Shown here one piece after another: positions 43,751 to 51,194 of a stretch of DNA of 53,289 nucleotides. The stretch is from Gammaproteobacteria bacterium (GTDB lineage Bacteria; Pseudomonadota; Gammaproteobacteria; Pseudomonadales; Azotimanducaceae). Both the position numbers and the translations under genes were made by a program. A model generated the notes under the pieces. The model did not search any database. It was not told where the DNA came from and was given only the letters and a program-made list of their open reading frames with translations. Position 1 is the stretch's first letter; each line of letters begins with the position of its first letter. Location of the stretch: positions 1 through 53,289 of the forward strand of contig JAPOXO010000008.1 of NCBI GenBank assembly GCA_026707045.1, written 5' to 3'.

Positions 43751-44608
43751 ATGCAACCTAGGCATAGATTCTTCAAAATGCATGTCTGCGGCAACGACTT
43801 CATGGTGGTCGATGCGACTTCGGAGCCATTTACTTCATCCGCATCCGAAATTCAACAATGGTCAAACCGTCGCAAGGGAATCGGCTTTGATCAACTCCTT
43901 GTTTTGGAACCTCCACGCTCCGTAGAGCACGATTTCCGAATGCTCATATTCAACGGCGACGGAGGATCTGCAACTCAATGTGGCAACGGCTGTGCGGCCG
44001 TCGCTAAGTTAGCGCGGGAACTTGGACTCACCGACAAGACGGGAGTGTCAATCGCTACCAAGGGGGGTTCCGTTGCATGCCGCGTAGCTGAAGATGACGA
44101 AGCCAGTGCTACGGTAGAGATGCCGCCGCCGATTCTATGTGCTGGAGACGTTCCATTTCTAACCGACCACGCTGGCTGTCAGCATCAAATTGAACTTCAA
44201 TCTCCAATCAATAGCTCGATAGAAGCTATTGTTCTGTCAATGGGTAATCCTCACGCCGTAGTGCTTGTAGACAATGTCGACACCACCGACTTGACTAGTC
44301 TTGGGATGGCATTGCAACGTCACAAACGGTTTCCCGACTCAGTAAATGTAGAAATAATGCAGTGTCGGGATCGAAATCATGGAAAACTCCGTGTTTTTGA
44401 ACGCGGTGTAGGGGAAACACTCTCGTGCGGAAGCGGAGCATGTGCAGCCATGGTCGCAGGTCGATTAATGAATCTTTTCGACGAAAGTGTAGAAATTGAA
44501 TCGCCCGGTGGACGCGTAAGCGTGAAGTGGGAAGGAAAAACTAAACCTGTTCAATTGTCTTGTCAGCCCAAAATCACTTACGAAGGAGTGTTGCGACACT
44601 CAAGCTAA
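43751..44608 (+). CDS. dapF: diaminopimelate epimerase
   Basis: Interconverts LL- and meso-diaminopimelate for lysine and peptidoglycan. Length 285. Catalytic cysteines are Cys77 (TQCGNGCA) and Cys226 (LSCGSGACAAM). Also FKMHVCGNDFMVVDA, RRKGIGFDQLL and MGNPHAVVLVDNV. It starts at the base after the lysA stop. In most gammaproteobacteria DUF484 and xerC follow directly; here a 1.85-kb insertion separates them. Confidence 0.98.
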   Translation: MQPRHRFFKMHVCGNDFMVVDATSEPFTSSASEIQQWSNRRKGIGFDQLLVLEPPRSVEHDFRMLIFNGDGGSATQCGNGCAAVAKLARELGLTDKTGVSIATKGGSVACRVAEDDEASATVEMPPPILCAGDVPFLTDHAGCQHQIELQSPINSSIEAIVLSMGNPHAVVLVDNVDTTDLTSLGMALQRHKRFPDSVNVEIMQCRDRNHGKLRVFERGVGETLSCGSGACAAMVAGRLMNLFDESVEIESPGGRVSVKWEGKTKPVQLSCQPKITYEGVLRHSS

Positions 44609-44828
44609 TCGAGGTGTGGCCTTGCAAGAGGAGATCGCTGGAATCTGGATTCACATCACTAGAAAGCGGGCGCAGCTAGGCTTAAGTTGCGACAGGCTAA
44701 AGAGCAAACAAAAGAGACAGTGCAGATTCTCTTGGATTGTAGTGACGAAGCTTCTGATTCAACTATTCGCCACTATCCCTGCTTCCTTTCCGGCATGAAC
44801 AACATGGCTTTTCAGTAGGCCGATTCAC

Positions 44829-45521
44829 TCAAAACCTCCACTGCAGATCCAATTCAAATGCGTTGTCCACCTGGGGCAAGTCGTCGTAGCGCACAAAAGC
44901 AAGTGAGGCAGATGTTCGACGATCCTTAAAAGAAAATCGGATGCCCGCCGAGGCAAACAACTTTGTATCGTCGCTTGAATTTGATATAGACGTTGGAATT
45001 GGGAAAGGTGCGATTGATAGTGTTCGAATGTCGTCTGACAAATGAAAAGAAAATTTTGCTTTGGATTCGACAAGAGCAAGACCCGCCTTCGCGAAGAACG
45101 AGACTGGTTTTCGAAACGGAATCTCATAGACCGCACCCGCACGCAGCATCGTCACATCACGCTTGGCTTTTACATCAAATGGAAAGAACTCGTCGATAGC
45201 CTGAAATTGCTGGTTGAAGGAAGTCTCCTGGGTCGGACCGACTACATAGGACGCTTCGATCGACCAATTCTCGTCGAACGAATAACCACCTCCAAATCGG
45301 AAAGTTGTTTCCGTATTAGACCTTTCAACCGTGATGGGCCTATACACTGAAAAGGGGCCATCAAATGCGATTTTGGACGACTCCAGACCAGACCACTTAA
45401 CAATGCCCCCGATTGCATAAAAAGGAAATGAGGTGGCCGCGCTGCTGGAGGTAGCTCCAGCTAGGCTTGCCAGAATGGCTAGTGCAATTGCAACGGATGT
45501 AGCGCGAGTCTTCATTCTCAT
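44829..45521 (-). CDS. small outer-membrane beta-barrel protein
   Basis: OmpA/OmpW-like barrel of about 230 residues, exact family not recognised. Signal peptide with ALAILASLAG and cleavage near SSAA. The mature part alternates strands typical of a porin-like barrel: FRFGGGYSFDENWSIEASYVVG, AGAVYEIPF.KPVSFFAKAGLAL, LFASAGIRFSFKDRR, ending in LDLQWRF with terminal Phe, the usual barrel signal. It is a paralogue of the next upstream gene (45606-46256). Both lie antisense inside the dapF/DUF484/xerC region. Two close ATG codons (45521, 45515) are possible starts. Confidence 0.8.
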   Translation of the reverse strand: MRMKTRATSVAIALAILASLAGATSSSAATSFPFYAIGGIVKWSGLESSKIAFDGPFSVYRPITVERSNTETTFRFGGGYSFDENWSIEASYVVGPTQETSFNQQFQAIDEFFPFDVKAKRDVTMLRAGAVYEIPFRKPVSFFAKAGLALVESKAKFSFHLSDDIRTLSIAPFPIPTSISNSSDDTKLFASAGIRFSFKDRRTSASLAFVRYDDLPQVDNAFELDLQWRF

Positions 45522-45605
45522 GGTCGTTTCATTTGTACAAATTCCTGCCTAGCATCTGCACTTCGATCTTGCACGGGCGAAACCCATACGATTCAAGCAA
45601 TTTCT

Positions 45606-46256
45606 TCAAAATCTCCACATGAAGTCGACCTCGAGAGCACTTTCCAATTGCGGCAAGTCTTGGTAGGAGACGAAAGTCAGCGATGCTGCGGCTCGTTTTT
45701 CCATAAATGAAACACGCACCCCGGTCGCTGCAAACGCTTTGGTTTCATCCTCTGAATCGGAGAAGGAAAAACCCGGAAGACCTGCGCCTCCTCTGGTAGA
45801 GAACTTTGATTCGGCCTTCACGTGCGCAATTCCTACTTTACCTATGAATGAGATTGGATCTCGAAAAGGCAACTCGTAGACCGCGCATGCACGGTATATC
45901 GTCACTTCTACTGCGATATCAGCGGTCGAAGTGAACACTCCGCCGGGTATTTCAAATTCGGATCTCAATGTTCTCTCTTGTGTCGGTCCTACTACATAGG
46001 AGGCTTCCACCGACCAAGTTTCGTTGAACGAATAGCCTCCGCCTAGATGAAAAGTTGTATCAGTGTCTTTTGACGCCACAACTGTCGGACCATCTCCAGG
46101 GGAAGATCCCACAAAACTGATTGGAAGCATTTCCGTTTTGACCATTCCTCCCACTGCATAGAAAGGAAACCAATTTGCCGCGTTGCATGAAACTGCACTT
46201 GTCACCAACGCCAAGATAGAGACGGTGATTGCAATGGACTTGTATCGAGCATTCAT
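45606..46256 (-). CDS. small outer-membrane beta-barrel protein, tandem paralogue
   Basis: Barrel of 216 residues sharing FPFYA.GG.VK, GGGYSF.E.WS.EASYVVGPTQE, VYE.PFR.P.SF..K.G.A and a C-terminal ..F.WRF with its neighbour; the two arose by duplication. It has a signal peptide (ALVTSAVSCNAA). ATG 46256 has AAGGA 8 nt upstream; a longer frame from 46556 overlaps the opposite-strand DUF484 start and lacks family residues. Function unknown. Confidence 0.8.
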   Translation of the reverse strand: MNARYKSIAITVSILALVTSAVSCNAANWFPFYAVGGMVKTEMLPISFVGSSPGDGPTVVASKDTDTTFHLGGGYSFNETWSVEASYVVGPTQERTLRSEFEIPGGVFTSTADIAVEVTIYRACAVYELPFRDPISFIGKVGIAHVKAESKFSTRGGAGLPGFSFSDSEDETKAFAATGVRVSFMEKRAAASLTFVSYQDLPQLESALEVDFMWRF

Positions 46257-46458
46257 TTGTGTGTTCCTTTGTATTTGGGACCAAGGGTGCATTATCGCTA
46301 AGTCGAACAGCGATGTGGTGGATACTTTACATTGGACAAGACTATTCGATTCGTAGTTCCGAAACAAGAATGTTCTCTTACAATATCTAAAACTTGCCCC
46401 AGGACACGGATGTCCGGTCGACCATCGTCGATTTGAAGTATAGGAAGTACGAACTGCC

Positions 46459-47004
46459 ATGCCCTCTTTGACCACCCACCGAATTTCCTCGTTGGAAGCA
46501 CGAAACCAAGAAATCCAGGACGAGCTAAATCTACTGATACGGACTGGCTCCCGCAACGATGAAAAGTTTCGCTGGCTAACAACTTCAATCCTTGCTCTCT
46601 ACGATGTAGCAGACTGGCTTCAGCTAGACACGACTCTTGAAACAGTGCTTGGTGGGCGAGACAATGTTGACGCTGCTCGACTCTATTTGTGGAGCATCGA
46701 GCCCGAGCTGGCCTTGGAATTCATCCGTCCCGCACACGAACTAGGAAAACTCCAAAAACGAACATTAGCGTTGTCCAGTTCTGTCTGCGAGACAACACGA
46801 CCCTGCGACTATGAACGAATATTTGAAAAGCAACCCTCATACGCAACATCCGTAGCATTCGTTCCGATTTCATACCAAAAAGCCCAAGGGGTGCTCACAA
46901 TTGGATCTTTTGATCCTTCACACTTTAGCCTCTCAATGAGCACGATGTTCTTGGATTTCCTTGGCGAAGTAATCGGTAGAGTTGTAAACAAACTCGTAGA
47001 CTAA
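46459..47004 (+). CDS. DUF484 family protein, short at the N-terminus
   Basis: GAF-like DUF484 protein of 181 residues, usually found between dapF and xerC. Marks: SLEARNQEIQDELNLLIRTGSRNDEKFRWLT aligning with the family's LRERN..L...L..L...A..ND.LF segment, and SIGS/TIGSFDPSHFSLSMSTMFLDFLGEVIGRV near the end. The usual first 50 or so residues (helical part with PH..G..VSL) are missing; a TAG lies in frame a few codons upstream of the ATG. Function is not established. xerC follows 17 bp downstream. Confidence 0.8.
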   Translation: MPSLTTHRISSLEARNQEIQDELNLLIRTGSRNDEKFRWLTTSILALYDVADWLQLDTTLETVLGGRDNVDAARLYLWSIEPELALEFIRPAHELGKLQKRTLALSSSVCETTRPCDYERIFEKQPSYATSVAFVPISYQKAQGVLTIGSFDPSHFSLSMSTMFLDFLGEVIGRVVNKLVD

Positions 47005-47021
47005 CTAGCACAATACCGGTT

Positions 47022-47966
47022 TTGAACAAGCCCCATTCCGCTGGCCTAGAAAAGGACAGAAAGCCTCCTGAACAGTCAGCTTCAGCCGTGAATTGGCGCG
47101 ATGCTATTCATGAGTATCTCACGCACCTTTCCGTTGAACGCAAACTATCGATTTTGACTCAGAAGTCTTACCGATTGTCGTTGGAACGATTCACTGAGGA
47201 ATCCGCACCTCCGGATATCGAAGATGTTCGTATTGAGCATGTTCGCGACCACATCCTTCGATTGAGGGAACTGAACCTATCCCCAGTCTCGATCGCCCAA
47301 AACCTTTCCAGCCTTCGAAGTTTCTTCAACTACCAGATACGACACGGGCGACTGGCTCACAATCCTGCCCAACACGTCAAAGCGCCCAAGGCACCCAAGA
47401 AACTCCCAAATGTGCTTGATGTCGACGAGGCGGTCAAGCTTGTTGGCCAAAGCTTTGAAGGGAGCAAGGCATTGAGAAACCGAGCGCTACTAGAATTGCT
47501 TTATTCGAGCGGAATTCGCCTCTCGGAGATTGTCGCTCTCAACGTCGGTGACATAGATCTCCGATTTGGACAAGCAGTCGTAACGGGAAAAGGCAATAAG
47601 CAGAGAGTTGTACCAATTGGATCTCATGCGCTTACGGCTCTGAATCATTGGCTTGCCTCACGTGAAAAGTGCTCACCTGGAGACCCATTGTTTACTGGAC
47701 GTAGGCATGCACGGATCGCGAGAAGAACTGTTCAAGACATTGTCAAGAAGGCCGGTCTGAAAGCGCTCAACGACGATAGCGTACACCCTCATCTCTTGCG
47801 ACACTGTTTCGCCAGTCACATGTTGGAGAGCAGCAGCGATCTGAGAGCTGTCCAAGAACTCCTCGGGCACGAAAGCATCGAGACGACGCAGGTCTACACG
47901 CATATCGACTTTCAACAATTATCGAAGGTCTACGATGCGGCCCACCCCCGAGCTCGTAGAAAGTAG
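47022..47966 (+). CDS. xerC: tyrosine recombinase XerC
   Basis: Site-specific recombinase that, with XerD, resolves chromosome dimers at dif. Length 314 with about 20 extra N-terminal residues. Catalytic set: Arg166 (SSGIRLSEI), Lys190 (TGKGNK), His257 and Arg260 (HPHLLRHCF), His283 (LGHES) and Tyr292 (TTQVYTHI). The start is TTG 47022. It is followed by the HAD gene with an 11-bp gap, as in the conserved gammaproteobacterial order. Confidence 0.97.
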   Translation: MNKPHSAGLEKDRKPPEQSASAVNWRDAIHEYLTHLSVERKLSILTQKSYRLSLERFTEESAPPDIEDVRIEHVRDHILRLRELNLSPVSIAQNLSSLRSFFNYQIRHGRLAHNPAQHVKAPKAPKKLPNVLDVDEAVKLVGQSFEGSKALRNRALLELLYSSGIRLSEIVALNVGDIDLRFGQAVVTGKGNKQRVVPIGSHALTALNHWLASREKCSPGDPLFTGRRHARIARRTVQDIVKKAGLKALNDDSVHPHLLRHCFASHMLESSSDLRAVQELLGHESIETTQVYTHIDFQQLSKVYDAAHPRARRK

Positions 47967-47977
47967 CCTGGTTTCAA

Positions 47978-48694
47978 GTGACAATCAAGCTTGTCTCATT
48001 TGACCTAGACGATACCCTATGGGATAACTTGCCGATAATCGTTGAAGCCGAATCAGACATGGTCAATTGGCTACAAGAGCGTATCCCGAACTTCCAGGAA
48101 GTCTACAGAGCAACAGCCCGACGATATAGAGCTCAAATCTCGCAAAATCGACCTCAAATCCAATATGACATGAACAAAATTCGGATGTCGGTGCTTGAGC
48201 GTGTTCTTCAGGATTGCACTGATACCAAGGAAGAGGCATACGAATTGGCACGTTCCGCTCTCTGCATATTTCACGGTCGTCGCAATCGGTTTCTCCTTAT
48301 GGAGGATGCGGAGGAAGTCTTGTCGACCCTGTCAGAGAAATACTCAATTGTTTCGGTTACGAATGGCACGTCCGATATTCGCCAGTCGTCTATCGGGAAG
48401 TACTTCGAAATATCTCTAAACGCCGCTAATGTGCAAGCAGCCAAGCCCAATCCAATCATGTTCTACACGATTCTGTCTCAGGCCGACGTACGACCGCAAG
48501 AGGCCGTTCACATCGGAGACCATCCAGTGGATGACATCGAGTGTGCTGCAAAGATTGGAATGCACACAATTCAGTTTCACACGTTAGCACGCGGACGTCA
48601 GAGAGACGTGTCTCCACTTGCATCATGTGTGGTCAACTGCCTAGCAGATGTTCCCAAAGCAATTCTCGAAATCGAGAACGCTAGCAGCCAGTGA
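47978..48694 (+). CDS. HAD-family hydrolase, YigB-like
   Basis: Haloacid-dehalogenase-type phosphatase of 238 residues. Motif I FDLDDTLWDN, motif II VTNGTSD, motif III Lys in AAKPNP and motif IV GDHPVDDIECA are in order. The position after xerC and the sequence fit YigB, a flavin-mononucleotide phosphatase in E. coli, but YigB proteins are not all characterised. The GTG start is supported by the tight spacing to xerC. Its last 14 bp overlap the convergent thrC gene. Confidence 0.92.
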   Translation: MTIKLVSFDLDDTLWDNLPIIVEAESDMVNWLQERIPNFQEVYRATARRYRAQISQNRPQIQYDMNKIRMSVLERVLQDCTDTKEEAYELARSALCIFHGRRNRFLLMEDAEEVLSTLSEKYSIVSVTNGTSDIRQSSIGKYFEISLNAANVQAAKPNPIMFYTILSQADVRPQEAVHIGDHPVDDIECAAKIGMHTIQFHTLARGRQRDVSPLASCVVNCLADVPKAILEIENASSQ

Positions 48695-50048
48695 TTACCT
48701 CCAACAGGTATTCACGCACGGACTGTTCGTTCGCAGTCAAAACGACCTTTCGTGCCTTGGTCTTGTCCAACGCCAGGAGGGTGGGATGAGTGGGAGGACT
48801 CCCTCCTGTTGCTTGCGCGACAGCATCAGGAAATTTTGCCGGATGAGCGGTTGCAAGGCAAACAGTTTGAGCGTTACCACTGATGGACTTTGCCGCTGCT
48901 AACCCGACTGCTGTATGCGGATCTACGATGTAGCGCGACTCTTTCCACGTTTCGCGAATTGTCTTTAGAGACTGTTCTGTATTGACTCGGCGAGAGATTA
49001 TCGTCGGATCAGCAAAGTTTCCGCCGCCAACCTCCACAAATCCACTATTCATGAAGCCGTCCATGAAGCGATTCACTCGTTCACCATCGGAATCCATCAG
49101 CAAGTACAAATATCGTTCCAGATTGCTAGCGACCTGTATATCCATTGAGGGACTGATCGTCGCCCGAACCTTTCCTAGCTGATATTGACCACTCTTAAAG
49201 AATTTGAAGAGTATGTCGTTTTCGTTCGTTCCGAGAACGAATCGATCTATCGGCGCACCCATTCGTTGCGCGAGTATCCCTGACAGTATGTTGCCGAAGT
49301 TACCAGTAGGAACGCTAAATGTGACAGGTCGATCAAACTTCAATGATGCGTAGAAGTAATAGACAATCTGCACCATTACCCGAGCCCAATTGATCGAATT
49401 CACGGCTCCCAAGTGATAGCGTGACTTGAACTCCACATCGCCGAAGATGCTCTTCATTATCTGTTGGCAGTCGTCGAAGCTTCCTTCTACTCCAATGCAA
49501 TGCACATTTTGGCTCTGAATGGAAGTCATTTGCAGCTCTTGCAATGCACTCGTGCGTCCGTCAGGAAACAATATGAAAATTCTGATTCGAGAAGATCCTT
49601 CAACACCTGCAATTGCTGCACTGCCAGTGTCTCCGCTTGTTGCTCCCAAAATGTTCAGCTTGGAGTCTTGCTCCTCTAGTACTAGCTCAAACAGTCGTCC
49701 CAAAACTTGCAGTGCAATGTCTTTAAACGCAAGAGTTGGGCCGTGGAAAAGCTCAAGAACATAGAGATCCCCTACCTTGACAAGTGGTGTAACTTCTCGT
49801 GAATCAAACGTCGAAAAGGCGTCGTTGAACAACTTTGACATGCGTTCTCGACATATATCGGGAGCATAAATCGAGGCAATCTCCGTGGCCAACTCGGAAA
49901 AGTTCAGTTTGCGCCATGACTCGAGATGGTCTCGAACGATTGGAATGTGATCGGGCATGTACAACCCGCCATCATTTGCTTGCCCAAACATCACTGCATC
50001 GCGGAACGAGACAGGTTCTACACCTCCGCGAGTAGACACGTACTTCAT
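48681..50048 (-). CDS. thrC: threonine synthase
   Basis: PLP enzyme that turns O-phosphohomoserine into threonine. Length 455. It has the E. coli-type N-terminus (MKYVSTRGG), PLP Lys109 in GPTLAFKDIALQ, GATSGDTGSAA and FSVPTGNFGN. No hom or thrB is adjacent. The stop overlaps the HAD gene end by 14 bp, so the two transcripts run into one another. Confidence 0.97.
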   Translation of the reverse strand: MKYVSTRGGVEPVSFRDAVMFGQANDGGLYMPDHIPIVRDHLESWRKLNFSELATEIASIYAPDICRERMSKLFNDAFSTFDSREVTPLVKVGDLYVLELFHGPTLAFKDIALQVLGRLFELVLEEQDSKLNILGATSGDTGSAAIAGVEGSSRIRIFILFPDGRTSALQELQMTSIQSQNVHCIGVEGSFDDCQQIMKSIFGDVEFKSRYHLGAVNSINWARVMVQIVYYFYASLKFDRPVTFSVPTGNFGNILSGILAQRMGAPIDRFVLGTNENDILFKFFKSGQYQLGKVRATISPSMDIQVASNLERYLYLLMDSDGERVNRFMDGFMNSGFVEVGGGNFADPTIISRRVNTEQSLKTIRETWKESRYIVDPHTAVGLAAAKSISGNAQTVCLATAHPAKFPDAVAQATGGSPPTHPTLLALDKTKARKVVLTANEQSVREYLLEVITGC

Positions 50049-50227
50049 GGGAATTTAGCGTTTCCGGATGCTGCGGGTACTAACACAAAAAATCCGGGGA
50101 GAAAGAAAGTGGTTGGAGAATGACAGCCGACCCATTTAGAGGACAGCAAGGTAGTTTGAAAGCGGGTAATCCGGTAGAGTTTTGATGCGATCCCGAGTCG
50201 AGATATCCAATGAATTGTTGATTTGGA

Positions 50228-50602
<375 letters not shown>

Positions 50603-50695
50603 CTATTAAATTTTTTGATCACAACCCTACTGTGGGCGAAATAACGAATCGATTCAGTCGAACATTTCGTCAATTAGTCGACTTGGCCCAAGCGA

Positions 50696-51142
50696 TCACT
50701 CGGGAAAGGCTTTTCCGTCTTCCTCGCCGGTCACCATATAGTCGATTGCAGCCTGAAGTTCCGCGTCGGTGCAGTCCAAACAATTGCCCTTTGCAGGCAT
50801 GACTTCATTGAATCCCGCTTTCGTATTCGCGAGAAGGACTTCAGCTCCCTTTGCAACACGTTCATCCCATGCATCGCTTGCCACCAGCGGAGCTTCGGAC
50901 ACTCCCGCCTCATGACATGTAGAGCAGAACTTGTCGTACACCCCCTTTCCGTCCAATCCAACGCCAAATTCAGTTGGAGTTGGCGCTACCGACCCGCAAT
51001 CCTGCCCTTCCAAGCATGAATTTCCGAAAGGTTTGATTCGATCCGCAATTGCCTCGCGTGTGGTGTCAGATTCGTCACCTACCAAGAGCGGTGCGAAGAG
51101 CACAAGGCAAAGCAACGGAAGTATTCGACGGAGCAAGGTCAA
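50696..51142 (-). CDS. cytochrome c5-like protein
   Basis: Periplasmic monohaem cytochrome. Haem site CSTCH (about residue 73-77 from this start), axial Met in NEVMPAKG, and a Cys pair in GNCLDC typical of cytochrome c5. The N-terminal half has a signal peptide (RRILPLLCLVLFAPLLVG) and IKPFGNSCLEGQDCG, as in the c5 family. No ATG is available: TTG 51142, TTG 51136 or TTG 51172 could start it; I chose 51142. It lies about 50 bp downstream of the indolepyruvate oxidoreductase gene on the same strand. Confidence 0.88.
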   Translation of the reverse strand: MTLLRRILPLLCLVLFAPLLVGDESDTTREAIADRIKPFGNSCLEGQDCGSVAPTPTEFGVGLDGKGVYDKFCSTCHEAGVSEAPLVASDAWDERVAKGAEVLLANTKAGFNEVMPAKGNCLDCTDAELQAAIDYMVTGEEDGKAFPE

Positions 51143-51194
51143 CCCAGTTTCTTGATGTGAACTCGGTCGCAAATTATAGTCAAGAGGATACGGG

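Noticed and set aside
44616..44798. 60-codon ORF after dapF as the lost DUF484 N-terminus
   Set aside because: Its residues do not match the DUF484 start and the frame has no connection to the later gene.
50064..50097. inverted repeat CCGGAT/ATCCGG upstream of thrC
   Set aside because: Only six base pairs with a 22-nt loop; likely chance.
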